Shown here in pieces: positions 1-11,900 of a stretch of 64,000 bases of DNA. The DNA lies in assembly GCF_014066305.1 (NCBI RefSeq), contig NW_023501083.1, forward strand, positions 365,001 to 429,000. Direction: 5' to 3'. Origin of the DNA: Letharia columbiana (lineage: Eukaryota; Ascomycota; Lecanoromycetes; Lecanorales; Parmeliaceae). The first letter of the stretch is position 1, and every line of letters begins with the position of its first letter. A program made the position numbers and the translations under genes. Below the pieces are notes generated by a model. It saw nothing but the letters and a program-made list of their open reading frames with translations. It ran no database searches and had not been told where the DNA came from.

Positions 1-807
1 AATGACCCTACCTGGTCAAGCCTTGCAGTCAAACGTGCAGCTTCACTACCAAAAATAACCAGCCGTTGCTCCTGTTAAATTAAGATTGGACATGATTGGG
101 CGATTCGAGGATGACCATAGCGTGACTCCATGCCAAAGAGACGGCTGTCGCGTGCTGCTCTTGACGACTTCGGCTTCTTGCAGGCAGTGTTGCCGCAATT
201 AAACATGGATCTTAAAACATAATTCTTAAAACGTGGTGGTTGTTTCATCAAGTCTATCAGACTGCGAAAGGGTAGTGCGATTCTTCTTTTTCATGTCGAC
301 GTGAGAATTCCGCTACGAGACTGTAAGCGCAGCATTCTGATCCACATAAATGTATTATCTTGGTCGAAGATGTATGAATCATTAGGCGAAGTGGACTATT
401 CTCTTTTGCGACGAATGCATTATTTATTTGAATGACTGTTATGTGGCGTGCCTTGGAATACGCCCACTATAAAGGGCGTAAATCGATAGGCTAGAGCAGT
501 TATAAATATTATATTTAGTTTAAAGAATTCGCAGTTGGCATTGTTCTGGACTATTTGTAGAGAGTAAGGGCATTTGATAAATGTATCCTCGAGATGTAGT
601 TTCGTCCATCAACATAGTGGCTATCTTGCGAAATCCTTACTATCAGGGCGTAGAGGCAGTAGGAATCGCATGCATGTTCTGGAATTTTGAGAGCTTTTTT
701 TCGTATCCTATCGCGTCAATAGCTTTTTTTCCTTCCCGGTGACACACTAAGGTATAAGCCCAGTATTGATCTATCGAAGTGTAGACTTGCGTTAGGAGAT
801 GGAATGT
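1..807. other. No gene recognised
   Basis: I see no convincing reading frame, RNA gene or repeat in this stretch. It may hold upstream sequence or exons of a gene that continues beyond the window edge, but nothing in it can be assigned. Confidence 0.4.
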
Positions 808-1485
808 TTAGCCGTTCACGATATTGAATCGTCCGGCGGTATACTCCCTTCCCTTCACCCATCCAATAGACTTTACCTTGATACCGGCTTCCTTGCACCG
901 TGAGCGTAGCTCCCGATGACCCTCCTCCTCCACTACATCATCGTCTTCAACGTATTCAAAACAGATCTCTTCCAAATTTGGCAGGCATACCTTGCGCAGC
1001 TCAGGCCAGTCTTTGAACGTGGCTGGACACATTTTCTCGACGGGCTCCTCCCCACTACCCCGCTCGACATGTAGAATTTCTGTATTGATGCTGGTAAGAA
1101 TTCGATCAGCGTCGTTTCAGGCCATCATCTCCGTTGTCGATGCGTTGGGCAGGAGCTTAAGATGAATCTCAGACACCATTGCCGTGATACGGTCCCCGTG
1201 TTGTTCGATAAAAGTAATCCTCTCAATTCCCGCCTCTTCCTGTTGCTCGCTTAGATAGCTCTTATCGTCCCCGGGATCATACGACCGTGGATTGATTTCC
1301 ATAAATCTAGGATAGAGCTTGCTCTCCTCACCTATAAAAAAAAAAAAAAAAAAGGATTTTTGAAAAACAAAAAGTGTGGAGTTTGGCCTTCCTGTATCTA
1401 TGCATCTGTATTTTGTCTTTACCATAGACATGAAGTTTCTAGCAACATGTCCAGAGTGCTTCGAGGTCATGTACGTCAGTCTCAT
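808..1485 (-). CDS. Possible multi-exon gene of unknown function (fragmentary)
   Basis: Two open segments on the minus strand share one frame (1485-1117 and 1032-808), separated by a single in-frame TGA at 1119-1117. The C-terminal part is acidic and leucine-containing (residues around PNLEEICFEYVEDDD) and resembles the tail of fungal F-box/leucine-rich proteins, but I cannot name the family. A long T-run on this strand ending in ATAG near 1333 looks like a 3' splice site. A second acceptor-like sequence, TTCTTACCAG, lies near 1090. Introns may therefore explain both the poly-Phe stretch and the stop. Exon structure and start are unresolved; a decayed gene is equally possible. Confidence 0.25.
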
Positions 1486-2082
1486 TGATGATCTGAAGAT
1501 GCAATTCCGCCGGTAGGCTCAGTAACGTGGGCGTTGTGGTGATCAAGCTGGACAGCAAGTTCACCGAATAGCCTTCGAAAATCTCGCTGCGAATTCAGTC
1601 AAGATGTGGTTGAGTATTTGAGGTAGGCACCAGAGTGTTTGGCTTTGATCTCGGCGCTGTAGAAGCGTACGGGCTTTGTAAATGACGTGGGATGCGGTAT
1701 TTATGGAGCCAGTGTTGCTTAACAGACTTCGCTCAAAAGGAAGCAAAGTGAAAGTGAATCCAATCACTCTACAGCTAGATCCTGCTTGTCTTAGTCTCTG
1801 CGCTTGACTGCTTGCACGTGACAGGTATTCAACTCTTATTCACAGGTCCCCTAAAGAGATACGTCGTACTGCTACCGGGAAACACCACACTGCTATTTTA
1901 ACATTTACTGCTTGCAACGGCATCATGACAGAATCACATCTCAATCATCAGAATAAGTAGGGACGATCTTTGAACGGGTAATCTCTCTCCACAATCCCTA
2001 CATTTTGTCAACTACTAAGTCCTACATATCCGTCCTTGAGAATGGGGCAGCCGTTATCTGTCACAAATCTCTGATCAAACCC

Positions 2083-2520
2083 TCACCTAAAGAGACGCTC
2101 TAAGGCGATCAAAGATGGATGGCTTTCGGGCTCGCTCTCCGGGCCACGTTCCCTCGACCCAATGCCCGGTGAACACACAATTCTCGGCGCCAACGAGCGT
2201 GCGATGCGTGAGTAGGGATGCATTTCTTTTTCCAAATGCACCACGTCATGGGAAATCGGCATCGTCGACATTTTGGAACGACTGGAGTCGATACCGTTGA
2301 CAGCGGATACTTTGAGCTGGAGATCATCATCTTGGCTGTTCTCAGGGATTAAAGTAAGACAATAATGCTCATCATTCACGTAGATTGTACAGCTACGGCG
2401 TAGACGCAATCGGCTTGCTAAAGCTGATAACGGGATTGATACAGTACGTTGGGGGTGTCCCGTGGCAGCTGCGAGGTCATGGTCTCGGAGACTAGTATGG
2501 CGTAGGGATGAACGAGACAT
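2083..2520 (-). CDS. Hypothetical protein, 145 aa
   Basis: A single open frame starts at ATG 2520 and encodes 145 residues. It is rich in Ser, Arg and Leu, with no signal peptide, membrane segment or recognised motif. The central part has mixed hydrophobic character (IYVNDEHYCLTLIPE), which is compatible with a folded domain, but the family is unknown. It could be an exon of a longer gene or a chance frame. No neighbouring gene clarifies a role. Confidence 0.3.
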   Translation of the reverse strand: MSRSSLRHTSLRDHDLAAATGHPQRTVSIPLSALASRLRLRRSCTIYVNDEHYCLTLIPENSQDDDLQLKVSAVNGIDSSRSKMSTMPISHDVVHLEKEMHPYSRIARSLAPRIVCSPGIGSRERGPESEPESHPSLIALERLFR

Positions 2521-2868
2521 GTAAATAGCCTGGGAAAAAGGGTTCAATTTGGAGGTAAGTTGCAGACTTGGCGCTTCAAGGGTATATGCTTGTTCGAGAA
2601 CCCGATACTTACTAGCTATCTTTATTGGTGCACTCGACGTGCTTGAATGAAGGAGGGTCTAGATGCCTAAGTGTCTTTACAGTTTTGAAACTAGCAGTCT
2701 TCTAGCAGCTAATATGCTCCTAGCCCTTGTCCTGTGCACACGTGCGTTTGTACTCTTATGATTCATTTGGATATATCGTCTCCATAACACACCGATCATA
2801 GCCAACGGCAGCTTTTCCAAAAGTCACAAGCTATATGACTGCCCTCGTAACCAATAAGCTCTGGGAAT

Positions 2869-4478
2869 CTAGACAGTCGTCCACCCACGCTTGGGTGGCG
2901 GAGGTGAGGCCGAGCTCTGCTGCATTTCGTATGTGAGATTGATACCATCGTGATTGAGATCGTCTGGCCGTCCGCTGTAAATGAAGGTCTGCAAAGGCTT
3001 TACCGGCCTCGGCAATTCATGCTCAAGCACGTCTAGATTGACGTATCCTTCGTGAACGCCACGGGAAGTTTTCACGTCTCTGGAATTACTTTCCGCGAAC
3101 GAGGACGGAGTTGGGTTTGTTCCGCCGAGTTTCAGCCCCGAAGTTCCATTGCGGGCGCGTAGGTGGTACTTGAATGAGTCGTAGGAGGGGAGATGGTGTT
3201 GCCATGTGTGGGACGCTGCCGGCATGCAGGCACAGATTATGCCTACGAACATCTCTAAGAGACTGGGGTTGCCATCAGGCAGAGCTCTCACGGTGCAGAT
3301 ATTGGTGGTTGGAGACCCGACGGAGAGAAGACTTACGTCACGGTCTTCGCAGGTATGAGAGCCCATGTTTGGTCTCGGGTTCTCTCGAGCCGGACCCTGT
3401 AGTATATGCTCAGGACCGAGCCCAGACAAGCGCTACCTCAGCCGGTACTGCATCAGTTCCTGGAGCATTGTGGTAAGACGGCCGGACATCCAACTTACAG
3501 CAACCCGGTCGTGAAGATTAGGATGATACCAAGCTTCCGGTGAGTGGCCATTTGCAGCTTACTCACAGCCACGATCGGCAGAACCAGGAGATAGATATCA
3601 ATGACCAGACCCACAGCAGATGAAGGGACACCGAAGTGGAGATTCAGTTCCTCGCGCTGAGTACTTGTATTGGATAGCCACGTCTGGCCTCTGTGAGGTG
3701 TTACAACGATGAAGAAGCACACGGTCATAGCAATGTAGAAGAGCGTCGTGAATATGCCCCCGAGTAAGGCGCAGATCCTCATCCAACGCATCGGACCGAA
3801 AATATGGCCATACGTGATGAAAAACGTGATCTTGATGAAAAGGAAGGTTGGTGACAACAGGACTGAGATCAGGTAGACAGACTGGCTCACGATCGTGTTA
3901 GAAATGACCCGTGGCCCGGAGCCGACTACCTACGATCACGGTATTTCTGCTGCCCGCTTGGCCTTTGATATCCCATAGGTGGACTCCAATAGCGCCTTCG
4001 TGTACTCCTACCGTTTGCGGCGTGTGAGCAGTTGTGGAAGAGGCAGAGTAAGGCTTCTTACCAAAGGTAGCTGCAGCATAACACGTAACTGTGCCAACCT
4101 GTGGTGGCACGTGCAATGCTCAGCGTTCGCTGTACTTCGTGCGAGAAAGAATTGCAGGTGACTTACCATGCCCACTACAATGGTCACTGTTGGGCGGAGT
4201 CAATAATTCAAGGTTTCATATCGCTATCGGATTTGTCCGGAAGACCTACGATCGTCCAACATATACTTTCGAACAATGAACGTTTTCATGTAGAGCCGGT
4301 TAAGTATGAAAATCGTGGCAATACAGAGCAGCAAAGACGTCACGACGATTTCGAGCTTTCCTCGATTTGGTGGATTTGTAAAATTTGGCGTTACTCCCGG
4401 TGGGGGTGGCAATGCTGGTAAATCAGAGGAGAGTGACGTCTGTTCGGGTGTTGGCTGTGATATCGTCGTCGATGCCAT
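2869..4478 (-). CDS. Rhodopsin-like (SAT4/PTH11-type) integral membrane protein
   Basis: This is a fungal seven-helix membrane protein of the rhodopsin-domain family, related to PTH11-like receptors; ligand and function are unknown. Seven exons fit in phase: 4478-4250, 4186-4167, 4098-4062, 4007-3934, 3881-3499, 3432-3337 and 3286-2869, giving 418 aa. The N-terminus is Pro/Ser/Thr-rich and extracellular-like. The first helix begins at LEIVVTSLLL. The family signature DDLTIVVGM is created by splicing across a 20-nt exon. Later come HLWDIK, the helix around SVYLISVLLSPTFLFIK, and the closing segment EMFVGIICACMPA followed by a hydrophilic cytosolic tail. Helix spacing and overall length match the family. 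It stands alone, with no sign of operon-like pairing or link to the polyketide genes. Confidence 0.85.
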
Positions 4479-7073
4479 GATTTGCGAAAAACTGTATCCT
4501 TGGTCCGATTTGAACTGGGAAAACTAGAGTGCCCAGTATGGGTTGTAATGACGGTGTTCATCTACTGTATCAAAGAGAAAACGGAGAATAAGCGAAGGAG
4601 CAGACCGGGCTAGATTCCGTGCTTAGACACAATTTGAAAGAAATTGAAGATGAGGCTGCAAGGCTGATGACCGCAGAAGTAAGCGTAGGAGTACGAGAAC
4701 CAGTATTGCAGGCCGAGTAATCGGACGTTTGAAATATCATCTTCTAAAAGAACGCCACGGCGTTTGAAGCCAGCTGATGTCCGGCTCACGTCAGCCTTGG
4801 AAAACCCCTCTGAACAACCTCTTTCCCCGCTATGTTGATATCTGTAGATATTTTAGTGTATGGCGACAGCGATACGCAAGCGATTAATGATAGGGTCGCA
4901 TAAAGAATGTGGGGTGGTATTCGAGGACTGTAGAAAGAAAAACGGGTAATGCAGATAGCTTACGGAGTCCCGCAGGAAAACCGAGTATCGGGCGCAGATG
5001 AGTAGACACGTGCTGAATCCTTCCGCTGCGGCTTCGCTTATTGTCTCTCAATTCATCTTGACCCAGATGCCTTGCTAGCAGATGGTGTAAGGTATATAGA
5101 GGCCTCGCATCGTGCATGAACGTTGTTTGTTTGTAAGTCTTTTCGAATAACACACCTCTTTCAAAGTTGAACCCAAAGTACTGTCTACTTTGTCATCCAA
5201 AGTGGAAGATTGATGGTGTCTATGTGGAGATAGCCGTTCGATCCAGACTAGATCTTTTGGCTGAAAGATCTAGCGGATCTTCTTCGGCTGCTCGGGACGC
5301 ATCACCTGCCTTTCAGCTACGCAAGTTGAATGAGGATACCAAACTCAGCTTTGCATTTACCAGACTAACAGTGGAGGCGGCGCTGAGATCCAAGAGTCTC
5401 AGATACAAGACTGGCCACCGCAGTATGTCGATGCTCGAAAAAGATCTTCCCTGCGAATTGCTCCGTGAATAAGCCGGCTTCTTCTCGAAGGTGCTGGCGG
5501 TAGTTTTATAGAGCTTCAGGGATACTACCTCAAGGGAGGGATTCAGAGATGTATAGGCAGCGACGACCGTGAGTAGTGTCTGCGACGCCTGTTAAGAAGG
5601 TTTCAAATACCAAACGTACAATTTGATCAAGTCGTGTTCCAAATTGGTTGCTTAGATCAGACTCAGATCTAAATACGGTGCTGGCCTGAAGCAAAGACCT
5701 TTTGCTCAGAAATCTGCGGACTTGTTGACAATGGCTCTGGCGTGTCGCCCTGTAATGACCCAGCCGCTGGGTTCTCGGGTTCAGAGGCGCTCTGGATGCA
5801 GTGATCGTGCCTTCCTTCTTTCCTCCACCAGTACCAGCACCACCTCCTCCTCTTCAATTCCCTGGATGTACCAGTCTTCATTGTCCGCGGGCTCGAAATG
5901 GTAGTCTTCGACTGATGACTCATCCTCGTCGAATCTGAAATACTCTGGCTCCAGCGTGTGTTAGCACTGTGGCTCTTGCAGACGAACTGCATTATATATC
6001 CTTCGGAAAGTACTCCGTTGAAGCTGGCTTCTGCAAAATTGACATGTTCACATCGGGAACGTGGGCTTCCGGTTCCAGGGGCTGATCTGCGCATATAGCT
6101 CACGGGACCTAAGAGCTGATCGAGGCTTCATACAATGAGATGGGTGCATCTTGAGCTGAGGTCCAGCTTTCACGCGCATGCGCATACGCTCATGAGACAG
6201 ACGTGTAGGCACGCGCACACTCTCCAGGCCATGAGCATAAACCTCCGCGAAGACTTCTCTCCCTGAATCGAATATGCGTAATGTGCATTCGCTGGCATTG
6301 ACAGAGGGACTGCAAGAGATCTCCCATGTCACCGGCAACACCGAATTATCGCAATTCTCAAAAATCCATCATCTCGATATAGGTAAGGTAGGTACATGTA
6401 GACATGGTAATAGAGGCACACTAGTTGGGCCAATCGGGGCACTTGATTCAATATACCATACGGTAGGCTTAATAAGCACTAGTGCGAGTGCTAGGCAGCC
6501 TCTAGCGCTAGGGGCCGGCCCTAGAGCACCCGATTTAGGGAGTCGGTCCCGATTTGTTGGTGTACGGTGGCCGGAAATAGCTACATCAGTAAGTCGGGAG
6601 CAACTAATACCAAAATCGGGTCCCCATCTCTCGGCTAAAGTAGGTAGCCAGGTGGATTCTATACAACATTAGCTTACTGACCACCAGGATTGTTCCTGCA
6701 GGCTGCAGCTGACTGCAGAGCCAACAGGAGCCGTGCTGCATTATCAGTATGGATTTTTGATTCAACTGGATCCAAACTCGTCAATCGACATGTCAGATCA
6801 ATGACCCTGTCACCACGTGTCTATCAGACGACTAGCATAGAGTTCAACTGCCCGTCATTACGCATGCCGGGTGCATAGGCGTCCTTGAGAGAGATCTGCT
6901 GCATATTTGCGACACCAATGATTCTGCGCGCTCGAATTCGGCATGTTCTTGTCTTTGGAAGTTGTGCCGATGTCGGAATGGGGGGCTGAAGGAAGGCTAT
7001 GAGGTAGGCTACTATATTAGAACACTGTCTGCTTCGCCGTTTGTCTGTTTTCATCTCCACGCTCTATAGTCGT
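4479..7073. other. Intergenic region without a supported gene
   Basis: Several short open frames occur on both strands (for example minus-strand segments at 5669-6341), but none shows a family motif or a clean exon structure. The stretch from about 6360 to 6660 is rich in short palindromic CTAG-containing words and looks like decayed repeat sequence. An isolated AGTCGGG lies at 6592-6598. I cannot support a gene here. Confidence 0.4.
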
Positions 7074-7120
7074 GCCACGCACTTAGCTCGTTCTAGCGAG
7101 AAACGAGCTAGGTGCGTGGC
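7074..7120. repeat. Hairpin-forming inverted repeat
   Basis: Arms 7074-7092 and 7102-7120 are 19 bp long and complementary except for one position, around a 9-nt loop. The left arm and loop start, ACGCACTTAGCTCGTTCTAG (7077-7096), recur with one C-to-T change at 34963-34982. This points to a dispersed fold-back repeat or element end rather than a terminator. Confidence 0.6.
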
Positions 7121-7295
7121 GCCATCACCCATCCAAAGTGAGCCACTGTCGACGTTCCTAGCGGAAGTTTTATTAGTGATCTGCCAGTATGACAGACACA
7201 CGGGACATGTTAGATCCAATCCATTCATTGATCTTGTGCCGCCGTAGCACTCGTCTTGACTGTGGCACAGTAGTTAGCTTCTCGTGTTGGCGGCG

Positions 7296-7302
7296 CCCGA
7301 CT
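7296..7302 (-). promoter_or_regulatory. AGTCGGG motif upstream of crotonase gene
   Basis: CCCGACT on the plus strand, about 180 bp before the crotonase ATG. It sits inside the 12-mer GGCGCCCGACTA (7292-7303), which is identical to 11586-11597 upstream of the P450. No binding protein can be named. Confidence 0.35.
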
Positions 7303-7478
7303 ATCAACACAGCGGAGAGCGGTGTAAGGCTAAGTACCAGGCTGCGAGCTGGAAAGGAAGATATAATGTCCTCCTCGACGGCTTTCTTCGAGCCTCTTCA
7401 CCGAGGAACCTCACTATCATCTCTTTGGACGTCATTTCCCTCTTCCAAGATCAACGTCTATACATTCCGAAAATCACC

Positions 7479-8405
7479 ATGCGGATCTCCACGAAGCATC
7501 TCCTCACCTCCCTGAGCGCCCTGCTAATAGCGGCACCCACGCATGCTGACCCCCTCACGCAACCAGCCGCCGCCAAACATGGCACGCTCAGCTTCCAAAC
7601 CACAGGCAACGTTACCCGCGTCACCATCAACAACGGACCTATAAACATCATCGACCCGAACCTGATAACCGATCTGCTCACATACCTCGTGTCCATCCAA
7701 CCCTCAACGACCACCACCACCCCCAAAGTCGTCATCTTTGATAGCTCGAACCCTGACTGGTTCCTCGGCCCCCTCGATACCGTTCTCACGCACAACCCCA
7801 TCACCCAGGACAAAATCACCGCAACGATCAACTATTCCTACCTTGCGCCCCTGCTGCAAAACATCACCACGACCGCCTTCATCGCCGAAATCAACGGCCG
7901 CAACATTGGCGGCGGGCACGAACTCGCGCTGCAGATGGACATGCGGTTTGCAGGGCCGAACGCACACACGGGCTTTTTCGAAGACGGGCTAGGTCTCACG
8001 GTGGGCGGAGGCGGCCAATTGTTCCTTGGCCAACTGATCAACAAAGGCCGAGCGCTCGAATATCTGCTCTCAGCCAAGGCGTTCGACGGACCCACGGGCG
8101 CCGCGCTGGGGCTCTTCAACGAATACTACCCTACTGGAGCCGCGCTGACGTCAGCCGTCAACACACTGGCCCAGCGTATTGGGCTCTTCCCCCAGGACGC
8201 CCTCAATGACACCAAGTCTGCGCTCGACAACTACCTCAATCCCTCTCCCGCACTGCTGGCTACCGACGTGACGAATTTTCTCGCGCTGAACGACAATCCG
8301 GTGAGCCAGGCGCTCCAAACCAAGTTCCTGGCGCTGTCGGATAACGAAACGGATGGCGCGTTCGAGAAAAATCTCCCAGAGGATATCACGGAGTTGTATC
8401 AATGA
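7479..8405 (+). CDS. Crotonase-fold (enoyl-CoA hydratase/isomerase-like) protein with signal peptide
   Basis: An intronless gene of 308 aa. The start at 7479 lies in a good fungal context (CACCATG); an in-frame extension upstream to 7284 has no better start. Residues 1 to about 23 (MRISTKHLLTSLSALLIAA...) form a classic secretory signal ending near THA. The rest follows the crotonase superfamily: an early beta segment around TRVTINNGPINIID, then the oxyanion-hole block EINGRNIGGGHELALQ with GGGHE at 144-148, and FFEDGLGLTVGGGGQLFLGQ, matching the region that carries the second catalytic position in hydratases. The usual catalytic Glu pair is not obvious, so hydratase activity is unproven. Secretion is odd for an acyl-CoA enzyme, since CoA thioesters are intracellular. 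Its promoter shares a 12-mer with the P450 promoter, so it may be the cluster edge. Confidence 0.8.
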   Translation: MRISTKHLLTSLSALLIAAPTHADPLTQPAAAKHGTLSFQTTGNVTRVTINNGPINIIDPNLITDLLTYLVSIQPSTTTTTPKVVIFDSSNPDWFLGPLDTVLTHNPITQDKITATINYSYLAPLLQNITTTAFIAEINGRNIGGGHELALQMDMRFAGPNAHTGFFEDGLGLTVGGGGQLFLGQLINKGRALEYLLSAKAFDGPTGAALGLFNEYYPTGAALTSAVNTLAQRIGLFPQDALNDTKSALDNYLNPSPALLATDVTNFLALNDNPVSQALQTKFLALSDNETDGAFEKNLPEDITELYQ

Positions 8406-9010
8406 TCGGTCGAAAAGAGTGTCTCGGCCATCAGTGACTGAGGGAGTGTTGGAGATATCAAACAGGTAGCCATGGCGGCAGATTGGAATATTTGTATCGT
8501 ATAGATTATTCATAGAAATTTTAATCTGGGGCTCTCATTCTGGAACCGTGCTCCGAACCGTCCTGCTTCTCCAGGCCTTCCCCTCCCAAGTCAACACAGC
8601 CCAACTCAACTCACCTTTCCACGAGACGCCCAGCTCTAAAGTTATTACTCGCTGCTTGCTCGAGTCATGCTCTAGACAACTCGCCTGCTCAGCAGTGGAC
8701 CTTAAACGTGCACCAAGTCCTCATGACTCCAATCCTTCCTTCGCGCCGATGACCCATCGACGACAGGACGGAGATGACTAACCCGAACCACAACCTTTAT
8801 ACCAGAGTGCCTACCTACCGCCTACATTCCCTCACTCCGGCCCCAGCTAAGCTGGACCATTATCATCGGACTCGGCCAGTTTCACTAGAGATGGAGCAGC
8901 AACACCCAACGTTGGGTGCAAGTTGCGACCAATTGATGCTGAGCTTAGCCAAGCTGTTGATCCCATCCGTGCGTAGGTATTGATCGCTCGCTTGTAGTGC
9001 TTATGTTAAC

Positions 9011-9177
9011 GTCAATATCAACATCGACATCAACATCAACATCAACATCCTCCGGCGAGCGAGCGGCACATACGTACTTCCAACAGATTGAAGAATTATA
9101 GCCTTATGTACGTACGTACACGCTCGACTCAGCTCAGCTCAGCTCGTCTCCGCACCTCCCTCCCTCCCTCCCTCCCT
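9011..9177. repeat. Cluster of microsatellites
   Basis: Three simple repeats sit close together: an (ATCAAC)n-like run at about 9011-9050, a (CTCAG)n run at about 9127-9147, and a (CTCC)n run at about 9152-9177. These are typical intergenic slippage tracts. Confidence 0.8.
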
Positions 9178-9559
9178 GCACCGACCCGGTATCTCGCACC
9201 GAGTTTTAGTACAGCTTAGTCGCCAATTATCCCACCAGATGATAGGGAGCCTCAGGGTCGACGGAATAGATGAACGGGCTACGGCGGTCCTTTCCTGACC
9301 GTGAGATCAGCTGAGGACTACCAGTCACGAGAGCGATAGCTTTGTTGCTCGAATCCGCAGACTGAATTTTAAGGTCAACGCTGTCATCTTCCAAAGATTG
9401 ATCAAAATCATTAATGTTTTCTGTAGCAGAGTCTGCTCAAGTACCTAGACTTGGGTAAGTCCAACGGAAAGAGGGTGGGACCTGAGGCTCTTGCTTGGGA
9501 TCTCCTAAACCGATATTGGTTGCTCCGCCGCCTTGGCTTTTGACTGTTTGTTGAAACAG

Positions 9560-10476
9560 TCATCTGTGATAAGGTGACTGATACAGGTGATGTCGAAATT
9601 GAGCCTGGGATTTGAGTTGTTGCCCTTGTTGACTACAAGGAAGATCTTCACGCCACCTCATTTGGCAGGTGTTATGTCTGAACGTCGTTGGACCTTCGAG
9701 CTCGACAAGGAATAGCAGCCGACCATAACGATTGTTGTCTGCGCTAACGAGCGTTATCACATTCATTTGGTCATGGAGCGTTAGAACGAAAGGTGTGAGA
9801 GCGTTCATATCAGACCTAGCATGAATCACATTCGATGCATCAACCGGGTCCATTTCGGGATGGCACCCTTGAGCGCTGTGAGGCTTCTTCATGTAAAAAG
9901 ATGCGTGACTTGCGCTACGGGAATCCCAGAACCTTCCTTCTGCTTCAGCCAGAAGGGCGATGGTCTTTTCGATATCTGTGCACTCTGTGCATTTCCGCTA
10001 CGCCTCACGGCCATCGAGCGCTGGCAATATCTCCTTGTTGCGCTGCCAGTATCTGCACCAACTCTGAGGATCTTGAGACCTGGCTTTTCGAGAATGATTA
10101 GAGAAAGCATAGATGCTAGTCGTCAGTTTGCTTGCTTGTAAACCAATCCGTTCCCTCAATCGTCGATGATCAAGTTGTCTCGCAGCGTGACATGACATTG
10201 GGCTTTTTCGCCCCCGAGGTTGTTGTGAATGTGATACATTAGACGGGATTCGGGGAACAAATGATTGGGGGCTACTGCAAGTTGGGAAGACTCTTGATGC
10301 CGTGATTCGACGAAGGGAAAGTCAGCAACGTACATCAACCCATTCACCTTTTGTTGTGCTCGATCAAAGAAGACTTCGGCAACGGTCTGACTACAGCAGT
10401 ATCGATCAGGACAAATGGGTGGATCTCCAAAAGAGGACGCGTTCTGCTGACTGCGTGTGCCTTCCTTTGCACACAC
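9560..10476 (-). pseudogene. Possible decayed coding sequence of unknown family
   Basis: On the minus strand the segments 10198-10001 and 9997-9560 share one frame and read as continuous protein-like sequence, interrupted only by a TAG at 10000-9998. The readable part after the stop includes EKTIALLAEAEGRFW and DASNVIHARSDMN. A further open segment (10476-10156) lies just upstream in another frame. This is what a gene with one nonsense change and one frameshift would look like, but no family was recognised, so chance cannot be excluded. Confidence 0.2.
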
Positions 10477-11589
10477 AAGCAGCTAGTGTATTCTATTCCT
10501 GCTCGACCCCGTTTTTCCCTTTGAGACTGCCGGAATTTATGGTCCGGTTGTCTTGAGACTTCATCTATCGATTGCTCTGTACAGGGTAGCTGATCCTCTC
10601 TCCGCTGTTGAAAGGACCGATAACTTCAGATCCCTGCCACCACCGCAGTCTGAAACCCTTAGGAGAGTAGAAACACAACATCCGAGGTGTCCGAACTCAT
10701 AGACTTCGAAAACGACTCGTACTTGGTGCCTGATTCGTCCGTCTCCACTGATAGATAAAGGGGGCCCAAGCGCTAGAGGCAGCTTTCAGGGGCGGACAGC
10801 CCGGTGCTGACGGAAAAGAATTTCTTCTGCTTTTACGGCCAGTGTTATTGGAATATTGTATTTAGTCTGGTGCAAGAAGGTGCGTGTAGGAAGCACCACA
10901 TGCATGTCAGGAAGCAATGTTCCCCCTACGGATCTCCGAGCGCAGACGGGACGGCCGGGCTAGCCTTCAATAGTAATTCCTTACAAAACGGAGTACTTTA
11001 AATTGGTAAATGGTATTTCGCCGTATTGAAACTCTGAACTCTGACTTCATAAATAAATCCACGTCTTTCACATTGATCCCTCGCTGCAAACGCGACCGGC
11101 ACATAAAAGATAAGAATGGTGGAGGGATATTCCAAAACGCATGCCACAATATAATGGGTCATTCCAAATTACAAGATTGTGTTAAGATATGATAGAGCAG
11201 ACCAAGCTTCGCAATCCTTCCTCCGGGGGCCGTGCCCGGCCCACGCCCGTTCACACACCCAACAGCGTCATTCTTTCACCCTCCTCAACGAATAACACAA
11301 TACCGACGGGCAGGGACGATGTGACAGCTCCGATCGAGGCAAACTGAGAACGCTGCTTAGTAATTCATATCGAGATTCAAAGCATGGGATTCGATGCAGT
11401 TGAGACGAGTTAACAGTCTCCTTGTCGGGCATTACTCGATTGGAGAGATGTTGAAGTCAAAGGTGATATCTCAGGCAGTTCGAAAGTTTGCCGACGTACT
11501 ATAAAAAATGCAAGTGTTGGACCCGATCATGCAGGCGTGCGGGCGCAGCCCGAATCCTTTTGCTTCGTCTGACTGTTTCTTGACGGGCG

Positions 11590-11610
11590 CCCGACTAAGC
11601 AGACCCGACT
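11590..11610 (-). promoter_or_regulatory. Tandem AGTCGGG motifs upstream of the P450
   Basis: Two CCCGACTAAG copies on the plus strand (cores at 11590-11596 and 11604-11610, 14 bp apart) lie about 300 bp before the P450 start. The first is embedded in the 12-mer GGCGCCCGACTA that is shared with 7292-7303. Confidence 0.4.
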
Positions 11611-11900
11611 AAGGTACATCCCTTCATGAACATCTTTGCGATCTCCTCTCCCCACAATCTCACCTGCTCATGCCTTGTGTAGCTGCATTCAAACACGGAC
11701 TGACTTTCACCCGAGTCTCTCCCTGTTCGCCAAGGAAATTTCGCTAACAGTGCTTTCCTTTCTGTTCAAGCTTACGACGCTCGCGCGGTGGTGTCACAGT
11801 CTACTTGATCCCAACGCCCATTCAGCGTCCCGGCCATCATTGATCTCGAGCCCTTCCCCCCCCCCCGTCGTACCCATCGTAGCATCATTTCCACTGCATC

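Larger units (their letters stand above)
8406..11589. other. Intergenic region with microsatellites and one possible gene remnant
   Basis: About 3.2 kb without a supported intact gene. It contains the microsatellite block at 9011-9177 and a possible decayed coding stretch at 9560-10476, both listed separately. Other short open frames show no recognisable motifs. Confidence 0.45.

Noticed and set aside
1329..1353. Poly-Phe stretch in the 1.1-1.5 kb minus-strand frame
   Set aside because: It is the pyrimidine tract of a probable 3' splice site, not coding sequence.
9011..9177. Regularly spaced short repeats that could suggest a CRISPR-like array
   Set aside because: The units are contiguous microsatellites without spacers, and the organism is a fungus.
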